This document shows positions 21,936 to 32,940 of a stretch of 60,000 nt of DNA, piece by piece. The stretch is taken from positions 34,479,683-34,539,682 of the forward strand of contig CM055101.1 of NCBI GenBank assembly GCA_029204225.1, read 5' to 3'. The position numbers were made by a program, and so were the translations under genes. The DNA is from Diphasiastrum complanatum. Taxonomy: Eukaryota; Streptophyta; Lycopodiopsida; Lycopodiales; Lycopodiaceae. Each line of letters begins with the position of its first letter. Within the stretch, counting starts at the first letter, position 1. The notes beneath the pieces were generated by a model. That model was given only the letters and a program-made list of their open reading frames with translations. It made no database searches and had not been told where the DNA came from.

Positions 21936-22369
21936 TTGTCAAGTAAACTGCGCACTTTGTTAGTAGAATCGAGATCTGTCTGATCAGATGTTCTACATGA
22001 TGGTGGTTGTTTCCACCTTCTTTTTTTTTCATGTATAAAAATTGGCTTTTCATTTTTTAATACCAACAAAGGGTTTGGACGCCATAACATGAGCCATTGT
22101 ATCATGTGGATTATTGACAACCACTCAACTTTCTCATGTAAAACAAATTATATAGTCTATGTGATAATGCAAGTACCAAATTGTGTAGTCTATGTGGCCA
22201 TTCAAACCATCATTGTCATGATCAATATCCACTTTTAAGGTATTACATCATATTTTTTTTGGATATATTACAAGATTAATAGGCTAGAAATTCAATCTAT
22301 AAAACAGAAAAGGTATTTTGACACATTTGAGAACCAAATTTTGAAAAAAAAACATTATTTCAAAATAGT
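21936..22369. other. no recognisable gene
   Basis: AT-rich sequence; nothing supported. Confidence 0.5.
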
Positions 22370-22592
22370 CTTCATAGCCTCCAAACATAGCATGCCAACT
22401 TGCTAAGTGATATAGCTAGAAAAAATTTTATTTGTAGTCTTCAAAGATTGAATTTTGGCATCCTAAGCGAAATAGAAAACTAAATAAATTTGCAGCCTCT
22501 GAAGGTGGCATGCCGACGTGCATAGTAAAACAGCTCAAAAAAAATAAATCGGGTTGTTTCACTATGCAAGCCAACGTGCCACCTTTGGAGGC
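22370..22592. repeat. three diverged direct repeats ending in a long imperfect hairpin
   Basis: Units of about 58-60 bp containing AGCCTCC-like and GGCATGCC-like words repeat from about 22377, 22436 and 22494. The last unit is followed by an inverted copy. Arms at 22495-22526 and 22561-22592 pair over 28 of 32 positions counting wobbles, with a 34-nt spacer. Confidence 0.65.
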
Positions 22593-22987
22593 TACAAAAG
22601 AAATTTTAATTTCAAAATTTTCTTAGTTATGAAATTTTTACCATGTACCAAATCACAAATTCTTAATAATATACATTCAAGGAGTGGCATAAAAAAGGTA
22701 GCACACCATGTGCTATCTTTTTGTTGAATTTTAGTAAGAAAGAAACGCACAAACATTTTACTCGCAAAATGCCAAGGCCCACAATTAGATGCTTGAAAGC
22801 AAGAGAAATAAAACAATTGGAGCTTAGAGTTCTTTGCGCTCAAGAGACGGGCTTGTCACCTATGCAAAGCCTAATAAGATAAGACAATTGTTTTTAACTA
22901 ACTTCCAGAAGTTGACAAATAAGAAAAATTTATATGCTCAAGATGGTTCTTTGATTTTTAAATATGTTAATATTTAATTTGTTACGA
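22593..22987. other. no recognisable gene
   Basis: AT-rich sequence without any supported feature. Confidence 0.5.
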
Positions 22988-23120
22988 CTTTCTAACTTGA
23001 TTCTTTTAAACTTTTGCTATGCTTAACATAGTTATCTTATGTTTAATGTTTTATAATTACTTTCTAGCTTGATTCTTTTAAACTTTTGCTATGCTTAACA
23101 TAGTTATCTTATCTTTAAAA
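22988..23120. repeat. 72-bp tandem duplication
   Basis: The phrase CTTTCTARCTTGATTC followed by GCTATGCTTAACATAG begins at 22988 and again at 23060. Confidence 0.9.
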
Positions 23121-23563
23121 TTGTACAATTGATTCTGCTAAATTTATTTATCTTCAATTATGTTCACATTTTAGGTTTGGTCACTTGTTGACAAGAGTAT
23201 GTTATAAGTGGGATTGAAATTAAAGGTCAACCAAAATTCGACTAAAAAAAAAAAAGAAGCCACCCTCTACTACACAATTGTTAAAGCCCATTTCTTCTAA
23301 TATGCACATTTTTGAATAAAAACCTATACAAGACATGAACTCTAGAGAGTTGATTGTAAGTGTTCTTTCCAAAGTTGCAAATGTCCAGCTCTCATAAGCA
23401 AAAAAGAGAAAAAAATTTCAAAGGTCAATTTTTTTTTGTTCATATATGTTTTCTTTACACTAAGTTGAATTTTGTTTTTTGAAAATTACATTTCAAATAG
23501 TTTATAAAGATTAGATTCTTATAAGATTCCTAAATTACAGTCACAAGTTATTTATGAAAGTTC

Positions 23564-23843
23564 AAGAGGCCTTGGTTATGGGTCTTAAGTACTCGGATTT
23601 TGATGAATTTTAGAGGCTTTATCTTTTGAATTCAAAAACTAAAGCATTTGAACTTTTATTCTTGATTTTGTCTGGAGACATGGTATGTTCTTGTTTCCAT
23701 GCTAAGAGGCCTTGGTTATGGGTCTTAACTACTAGGATCTTGATGAATGTTAGAGGCTTTATCCATTGAATTCAAAAATTGAAGAATTTTCTCCATTTTT
23801 TATTTTGTTTGAAGACATGGTATATTTCTCTTTCCATTTTAAG
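23564..23843. repeat. 140-bp tandem duplication
   Basis: Two diverged copies start AAGAGGCCTTGGTTATGG at 23564 and 23704, and each ends near GACATGGTAT and TTTCCAT. The flanks on both sides (23121-23563, 23844-24239) are AT-rich with no recognisable gene. Confidence 0.85.
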
Positions 23844-24239
23844 CATAGCTCATGATTCTAAATAGGACAAAATTTTCACATTAATTTTTTTTTTTCCCAT
23901 CAAGTATAGCTCTTTTTATTTCTAGAGTATTGAAGGTAGAAAGAATAATAATTCCTGCCCAAGCCATTTAGACACGCAATGAAAACTAAAGCAGAAAAAA
24001 GCAATAGAGAGCGACTTATACAGACCTTGGCACTTTGCTAGTTTTACGAGTTTCTCTCTGCTCATGCTCCAACAAAAAGGTAGCACAGGTACGCTACTAT
24101 TTTCATGCCATTACATGATTTTCTATACATAAGGATTGTGTTTTGTTACATAGTTGAAAATCTCACTAGCCAATCAAAATTTACATAGGTTTATTAAAAT
24201 ACACTTTGGTATCCTTTAAATATATGTTTATTCATATTA

Positions 24240-26480
24240 TTAAAAAATGTTCTTGAAGTTGTGAAAGCTAGCACACCGACATTCAGATCCACATCGCAAG
24301 GTAGTGTCATGTAGCAAATGAATAAGCTGGTCGTCAGATAACTCATGTTCTTCCACAGTAAGAATGCCATCCCTCTCTGGTGGATATTTTTTAAGAAAAA
24401 CATCCTCAATAGGGAGTGCATCTATCATGTATAAAGGCATGATGGGAGTATTGATATTTGTGGAGTGTATAGTGATTTCGATTGGTGCCTCTTCTTCAAC
24501 CTCACGTCCAGAAAGAGTGCCATTGACACAATCGATAGTTGCTAAAGCATGACCCCAGTTAATGATATCAGTACTCTCTGCACATAATGATCCTTTATGG
24601 TCGAATTGATACTATCGGGGTCATCACAGGTAGTTGAAGACCAATCGTCTTCAATGCATGCAGGTTTTATCTTTCCTGTGGCATTGGCAGAGATTCTCTT
24701 GTCTCTGTTGCCAAAAACAATTTTGTTTTTCTTCCAATCTTGAATCACTCCAGCCATTTCTAACCAAGGTGAATTGATAGGTGTGCGGTTCATCGAGAAA
24801 ATCTAGGACTACACACTCTATGGTGAAAATCAGACCAACAATTTTGATCGGTAAATTGCTTATGTGACCGGCGGGTGTCGTCATTCTTTGGTCAGCCATA
24901 CGTAACTTGTACTTGGACTTTTCCAATGTGGATATTCCCCATGCCTTGGCTAAGGACAGGGCAATAATATTCACCCCATACCCACTATCGAGAATGGCTT
25001 GTATAGATGGGTAAGATTTATAATGCACGGGTAAAGTGATGTTGTAACCTTTAGCAACACCTATATGAAATAAGCTCATACAACATTATGAACCACTTCA
25101 ATGTTTTCCAGACGTCATCTCATCGGGTGGCATCAGACTGCTGGGAGATTTGCAGTATGGCATCTCGCAGGGGTTTGGAAAACTTCACAGCCGTGTAGAA
25201 GGGCATGGTGATTTGGGCTTGTAAAAGATCGGAAAGAACCTCTATTCCTTATGGTGGTTGCGCCTGCGTAGATAACTGGGCAAATGGCGAAATAGAAGTC
25301 CTATCTTCAGCTCTATTAAATTCATCTCGAAACTCATGGTATTGCCTTTGAGCTTCTATAGGGTTAGGGTAAGATTGTGGAATCATGGAAGTATTAGCAG
25401 AAGGGTGAGGTTGTGTGGGGTCCTGACTGATCTAAGGCCTTATGTTGTGCATGTGTGACTGCATGCAACGGTTCTTCAGATACCCTATGTGCTGGAACTG
25501 CCTTCTTGGTTTGGTTAGGGCAATCTTTATAGCAATGCCCTCGGCACTTGCCTGCAATTGTTGCGTAGGATGGCCCGTTTATTGCTGGGACATGGATGCT
25601 TCAGAAGAAGCGTGGATAGATATCGCTTACATAAAACTTGAGGCTTTATTGGATGATGGTGAGTAGCAAGAACTTGGACTTGCTAGATTTTCAATAATGA
25701 TCAGGTGGCCATTCCGAATAACCTTGTCCCACCGATAATTGGGTAGTCGACACCATCCAATAGAGGATCCCATGATGAGTCGTGAAGATATTAATCCTCA
25801 TAGATTGGTGCCACTGGTCCCAATGTCAGGCACTCCTAATTTGTAATGTGGATAGAATGTGCTGGCTTGACTCTCTTGTCTATCCAGGTATTCGTGGTAT
25901 GCTTGACCTGAAGACTTTCTTCTGTCGTCAATATAAAAGCTTTAGGACATGGCTTTGATACTGGTTGTGCCAGTTCTTGCTGTCCATTAGGCCTTATGGG
26001 ACTGAAATTTTTTGGATCTGGCCGTTTAAGCAATGTGACATCCGGATTTAGCTTTCTAGTGGTCTGTTGCTGAGTGGGACATTTAGACTTTGTTTGAATC
26101 TTGCTATTGGTTGGCGTCAAACGTAAAGGGCAATCTCCAACCTTAGTCTTTCCCTTCTCAAGGCACTGCTTTGTTGAAGGTTGCATGGATGTAGCTTTGT
26201 GTTGACTCTGGGCTGTTTTGCCTTCAAGAGGCACTGTTGATATTGGTTCCCTTTGTAATTCATCAACCAGAAGTTGTTGCAAGGATTGTTTTAGGAGGCT
26301 CGGTAAAACTCGCTGGACTGCATCTGTTGCCAATTCCTTAACTTCTTCTGCTATCCCTGGTTGGAGGAATTTTACCCACTCTATCTTCTGTGATGTTGGT
26401 GATTCACTTGTGGTCGTGTCAACATGCGGGGTTTTTGTCACATCCCTTTCATTCTCATATGATTCATACCAAGGTGGCAC
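24240..26480 (-). pseudogene. gypsy gag-protease remnant, minus strand
   Basis: Reading leftward, the frame at 26480-25836 is a hydrophilic 214-codon segment with KIEWVKFLQPGI and RPDPKNFSPIRP. A CCHC-like zinc knuckle follows near 25550-25510 (KCRGHCYKDCP), in another frame. A retropepsin-like domain lies at 25079-24651, with the active-site motif reading AILDSGYGVNII where DSGA or DTGA is usual. After a frameshift, VIQDWKKNKIVFGN (24793-24542) continues it. Stops and frameshifts show it is dead. No RT is attached and no LTR was identified. The repeats at 26.8 kb could belong to its leader. Confidence 0.65.
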
Positions 26481-26777
26481 TAGAATTTTTTGTTTGTAGT
26501 GCAGCTTCTCAGTGGGTGGATTCGTATGGTTCTATGGAGTTCATCGATGCAAGCAAGCAGTAGTCATAGTGTAATTTGTAGAGACAAATTGCCCTAAAGT
26601 AATAAAGGCCTTCCTAGCTTCAAACTCCATGTAGACATGGATGATATGAAATTATCAATGATCAAATATTGTTTTTGGATATTGCTTGAATTTATTACTT
26701 TATTGATTTGAGTAAAAGACATTGATACCTGTAGAACTAAAAACCTATTGTGAGCCATATCTGATGGTATGAATACT

Positions 26778-26951
26778 GACCTTACTTTGAAGATGTGTGC
26801 AGGTACTTATGAAAGTACCTGAAGAACAAGAACAAGAATAAGAAGCCTTCTGGGCTTAAGGAGTGACCTTACTTTGAAGGTGTGTGCAGGTACTCATGAA
26901 AGTGCCTGAAGGACCAGAACACGAACAAGAAGCTTTCAAAGCTCAAGACTG
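26778..26951. repeat. 87-bp tandem duplication
   Basis: Two copies start GACCTTACTTTGAAG at 26778 and 26865 and share TGTGTGCAGGTACT and CCTGAAG. A shorter phrase AAGTCTATAATGAAGGCTCA also repeats nearby (26973 and 27020). Confidence 0.85.
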
Positions 26952-27757
26952 TTATCCAAAAAGGCTTACGACAAGTCTATAATGAAGGCTCATAGGAGTC
27001 TATAAGGAAGGCTTATTACTAAGTCTATAATGAAGGCTCAGAGGAGTCGATAAAGAACAGGACAAGGCCAAGGGTCTGATCACCCTTTTGACCCTTTTTC
27101 ACCATGATTGAGAATGGGCAACCTCTAGAAAAAAGGGCTTAGGAATTGATGACTATTATGCAAAACAAGATGGGCATATACGTCGGCCTTCTCCCTACTA
27201 GGACGATTGCACTTGGGTGAATTCCCAAGTTGTGACAATGAAAAAATTTATGTAAATAAAAGTCAAGATTAAACCTTGTACCACCTACCTCCCACCTACT
27301 TTGCTACATGCATTTTAAGCTATTTGACACCTAGAATGGGACGCCCACCTACACTCTCACTTCATATGCCAAATCATCATAAAATCTCTCTCAAGCTAAT
27401 ACACCTCACCAATTCACCCTCTCTAAGTAATACACCTCATCCATGCACTCCACTTCACCTTAAGTCCATTTGGAGTCTTCCTCACATCTAGTCATGCACT
27501 TGAACTTGACACCTCACTCACTTTGGAATGACTCTCCACTCTCTATATAAGTGGAAATGTGCCCTACTACCAAGAGGATTCTATGATTTTGCATCCAAGT
27601 TCTTCCCTATTGTATGTTCTTGTGTACAGGTGCTTTGTAGAAGCAAATAGAAGCATTGGCACAAGGAGGCTATGCTGAATTATGGATTGGAGGATTTTGA
27701 AGCTCAAACCCTCTTGGATCTCTCACTCTCTTTCACATTCTCTCACACACACAAACA

Positions 27758-27759
<2 letters not shown>
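26952..27759. other. no recognisable gene
   Basis: Pyrimidine-rich on the plus strand from 27270 on. The open stretch at 27276-27491 is low-complexity and resembles no protein. Confidence 0.5.

Positions 27760-27843
<84 letters not shown>
27760..27843. repeat. (TC)n microsatellite, about 84 bp
   Basis: Pure TC run preceded by CA-rich sequence. Confidence 0.95.
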
Positions 27844-27847
<4 letters not shown>

Positions 27848-27948
27848 CTCTTCTAAAACCATGGTACGTTCATGAATTTGATATGCATATGTATGAATGG
27901 TTGTTTAGAACTATTTGCATGTCATAAGAAACTATATCCTATGTCCAT

Positions 27949-28151
27949 GCATGTCAGTTTAGACTCTTGCATGTCGTGCCAACCTTTGTCTGATGATCAT
28001 GCATGCTAGACTCTTGAATGTCATGCCAACCTTTGCCTGATGATCATGCATGTCAGTTTAGACTCTTGCATGTCATGCCCTCCTTTGCTTGATGATCATG
28101 CATGTCAGTTTAGATTACTGCATGTCTTGCCATCCTTTGCCTAATGATCAT
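27949..28151. repeat. 52-bp minisatellite, four units
   Basis: Units start GCATGTCAGTTTAGACTC and end TGATGATCAT at about 27949, 28001, 28047 and 28099. The second lacks six bases. Confidence 0.9.
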
Positions 28152-29300
<1,149 letters not shown>

Positions 29301-30839
29301 AAGAAAGAGAGAGAGAGATAGCTAGAGATGGAGATAGAAATAGAAAGAGCTAGAGCTTTATTAATAATAGAGATGATGTTTTATAATGGAAAATGGCCTC
29401 CTTATATAGTTGAGAGAGGAGGCCATCTTGGCTCTCATTGGCCTTTTCTATGGCTAGGATCCTAATCTTAGCCATTCAAACTAAAATGATTGCAATCTAA
29501 TGGTTCAATAAGAAGAGGACCAAACTCACATGATTCATGTGAGATTCCCTCAACTTAGAACCATGTAACTTGACTTTGGAGTTTTTTATTATTTTATTCT
29601 ATTTAGGCCCCAAGTCTTTTATTCAAGTTCTACCTAGCATTTTGCGTGCTCATTGGGTTGGGCTTACACACGCAGGACAGTGCTAGCACTTATTATTCTT
29701 ACTATATAATGTATTGTGGCGGGACCCACTTATTAATTTATGTACAGAAAATACCCACAATAGGTTGTGGATCCAATGATGTTTTCAAAGGCAATGCGTG
29801 CTGGTAGAAAATCAATGAATGCAAAAACACATGCAAGCAAACAGAAGCTGCTAGAATCGAAAGATAAACTGGTTAAAACGAATTCTTAATGAAGATAGAA
29901 GAATATTATCAGGAGCAGCGGCACCAATATTTGCTATTTCCTCTCTCTTCAGTCTCTAAACGCTCTGCTTCTGACAACCGAACATATTCCAACCAGCTAT
30001 CAACCGACATGGTCTGCTTGCTTCTACACTTCTCTGATTTGCAGTATAGTAGTAATGCAATGGTGATGTACCTGCTTTTTAATTAATACATCTACGACCT
30101 GATCTTGATCCTACTGATAATGGATGCGCAACTTCAATCTGGATCTATTAGAATTCGGATTCCTACATTTTACAGTCTATTTCGGTTCCTTCTTAAATGC
30201 TTACAGATTGTAGCTTATTACTAATCTAATCTAAGCAATACAGAGAATGAGATTGAAACATGTTCCTAATAAAATCAACAAAATCAATAACACAACAGCT
30301 ACACAAAAACAATGTGAATCCTACAAAGTACTTGCTACAACTCTCACTCAACACTTGTAACAAAAACTCCTCAGGGAGTCAAGCACCAGGCAACATCAGA
30401 TTGGAATGATATTGATCTACCACAAGGCCCTGCACATCTATCTGATCTTAATCACAAATCCAAATTTTAAAGGGGAAGAATCAACAATAAAACACATTCA
30501 TACATTAGTACTCAAACTTAATGCATGAAAATAGAGCATAGATGGAAATGCAAATAGGAAGATCTTCAATTAACAATGCAACAACATTTCAGTATAGTAT
30601 CTAGTGCTTGCAAACTTGTGGAGGAGGCCTCTATGTATACCCACGAGCTGGTGAATCCAATTTTACAATACTTTGGATTCCACCTCTTACAACTGGGTGA
30701 ACCCCATTTCATATAGATTTGGGTTCCACCTCTTACATGATAATAGGAGGCCTCTTTATTAAAAATATAACTTAAGTTGAGAGAGTCTAAGTTACTAGCT
30801 CCCACATGGTTTTTCATCTTTTGGGAACTACCATGGGGC
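29301..30839. other. no recognisable gene
   Basis: AT-rich with promoter-like and LTR-like phrases such as TATATAGTTGAGAGAGG (29404) and repeated GGAGGCCTC words near 30620 and 30745. I could not define an element. Confidence 0.45.
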
Positions 30840-31225
30840 TCACAGAATATACATTTTTAGCCTAGCACTAATGATTCTCGTGCTCTCAAATTCGGCTCTC
30901 AACTTCATCTCTGCTAGAAGCCCTTTTGAGTGGAGAGGTTCTACATCGACACCTTGGGGCATGACATCAGTTAACATCTTTCCATCATGAAATCTTATAT
31001 TCAATGATGGATCATATGCACTCATTACAAAATTGATGGAAATGAGAAAAGAGTTTAGCCTAGAGTACCATGCTCTAGGTGCTTGCTTGAGCCCATAAAG
31101 GCTCCTCTTCAAGAAACACACCTTTCTTTCATGCTTTTCCTTGATGAAGCCCTCGGGTTGCCTCATGTAGATCTCCTCCTCCAAATAACCATTGAGAAAA
31201 GCATTTGTGAAAGCAAGTTGGAATA
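30840..31225 (-). pseudogene. copia element reverse transcriptase, C-side fragment
   Basis: The minus strand reads TNAFLNGYLEEEIYMRQPEGF and then KRSLYGLKQAPRAWY, hallmark motifs of Ty1/copia RT (RVT_2). The sequence upstream of the first motif is cut at 31226. The missing N-side of the same RT lies inverted at 32690-32934, explained by the inversion listed next. Downstream of the RT motifs the frame becomes unrelated sequence. Confidence 0.9.
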
Positions 31226-31226
31226 G

Positions 31227-31332
31227 TGGAAGAGACTGAGAGTGGAGGCACCAAGCACAACAACTTCTTCTCCTTCCTTCTCTCTTCACCTTCTCACCAA
31301 GAGCTCTCTATACACAAGTTTCTCTCGACAAG

Positions 31333-31398
<66 letters not shown>

Positions 31399-31862
31399 AG
31401 AAGATGGCAATGAGAATGTTGTCCCACACCCCTCCTTATACGTAGGGGCTCAATGGGCTGGAGGTGCACCCCTTCAAGAAATGGGACACCTCCTGCCTCT
31501 AAAAATAGGGCACTGGCCCAAATTCATTTTTTAGCACCTCAACTTGCAATTTCAAAGCCAAGTTGGGTCCTATTTACGGTTTCAATTTTTATGGGCTCAC
31601 AGCCAAGTTTTTAATTACTAGAACTGTATTACAAAAATACTTGGCACCTCCTAGTCCCGACAAATCCGAAAACTAGGGGCATATAAATGAAATTTTCATA
31701 CAACGTAAATTAACAAATGAACAGTATCTTAATAGCAGTGCAATCGGCCATTATGGGCCATTTACGCGTCATTTTTTAAGAGTTCCGTGTCAGCGTAATA
31801 GCATGCGGCGATGATTTTTTGTCAAAAATAACTTGAAAAGGGGGTCTTTTTCCCCGCAAACA
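31227..31862 (-). repeat. start of element F 5' LTR, inverted
   Basis: The reverse complement begins TGTTTGCGGGG at 31862 and matches 38961-39594, the start of F's 3' LTR. Bases 31863-31867 (ATATG) are the complement of CATAT, the duplication found after the 3' LTR. A (TC)n tract at 31338-31396 is much longer than its counterpart in the other LTR. Confidence 0.9.
31338..31396. repeat. (TC)n microsatellite in the F LTR
   Basis: About 59 bp of TC. The other LTR has only a short GA run followed by an A run at 39463-39488, so this tract expanded or contracted after insertion. Confidence 0.95.
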
Positions 31863-31959
31863 ATATGGAGTACTCCTTAGCTTCAATAATACCAAAATTT
31901 TCAAGAAACGATCCGTACGCCAACGGACGAAGATCTTTGTAATTTCATCGACTGCTGTT

Positions 31960-32205
31960 GGATCTCAACCTGCCACTACTTTTGCTGGTGATTGATCTCC
32001 TCCTGCTGCTACTACTTCTATTGGTGGTAGATCTTCTGCTGCTGCTGAATCTCCTCCTGTTGCTGGATCTGTTGTTGTTGATATTGGTGGTGGATCTCCT
32101 CTTGGTGCTACTTCTGCTGGTGGTGGATCTCCTACTGCTGTTGAATCTCCTCTTGTTGCTGAATCTCTTGTTGTTGCTACTGCTGCTAGATTTCCTTCTC
32201 ATTAA
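31960..32205. repeat. trinucleotide-rich tract (CTG/TTG/CTC)
   Basis: Imperfect triplets such as CTGCTGCTG, GTTGTTGTTG and GGTGGTGG make one frame almost pure leucine. It leads straight into the copia zinc-knuckle frame. Confidence 0.85.
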
Positions 32206-32934
32206 CAGCCACCCTGGATTGGAAAGGTCCAAGTTGAAATGCTTCTTCTGTGGAAAGAAAGGACATTTCGCATCAGAATGTCTCAAGAAGAAGAAGGCAC
32301 AAGAGAGCAAACAAAGCAACATTGCACATCAAGAGGAGGAGGAGGGTGAAGAATTCTCTACTAAAACCATTTTGGGGTGAGGCAATAACTTGTGCTAATT
32401 ATTTGTGCAATAGATTGCCCAACCAAGCCATTGGAGGAATCACACCATTTGAAGCTCTATTTGGAGAGAAGCCCAATCTCAAAGATCTCAAAGTTTTTGG
32501 ATCCATTTGCTATGTACACCAATCCTTGGATACAAGGAAGAAGGATGATGCAACCTCCATCAAAGGCATCTTTGTGGGATATGTTGAGAATAGAAAAAGT
32601 TATAAAGTCTTCAATTCCATCACTAGCAAGGTGATAAAGATGCTTGTAAATCTAAGAGTTGGATGGATGTTATGCAAGTAGAGTATGATGCTCTCATTGA
32701 GAATCATACTTGGAATCTTGTGAATCTTCCTCAAGGGAAGAAACCACTTGATTGCAAGTGGGTGTATGGATTGAAGTATAACCAAGATGGATCAATAAGT
32801 AAGCATAAAGCTAGGCTTGTAGCAAAAGGATTTTTACAAACCAAAGGCATTGATTATGATGAGACTTTTGCTCCTGTGGCTAAGCTTGTTACTATCAGGT
32901 TGATCATTAGTCTTGCTACAACCTTCAATTGGGA
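32206..32934 (+). pseudogene. copia element fragment: gag zinc knuckle, integrase tail, RT N-side (inverted)
   Basis: A canonical CCHC knuckle, CFFCGKKGHFASEC, occurs near 32246-32290. It is followed after a frame change by integrase C-terminal motifs (NRLPNQAIGGITPFEALFG, then IFVGYVE). RT begins near 32665 with NHTWNLVNLP, KWVYGLKYN and KARLVAKGFLQ, running to LATTFNWDF. Protease and the integrase core are absent between knuckle and integrase tail, so the element had an internal deletion before the inversion moved it. It pairs with the RT C-side at 30840-31225. Confidence 0.85.
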
Positions 32935-32940
32935 CTTCCA

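Noticed and set aside
31227-31862. Independent solo LTR or MITE, with an inverted twin at 38961-39594
   Set aside because: Undoing one inversion makes both pieces the first part of the F LTRs and supplies the CATAT duplication, so a separate element is not needed.
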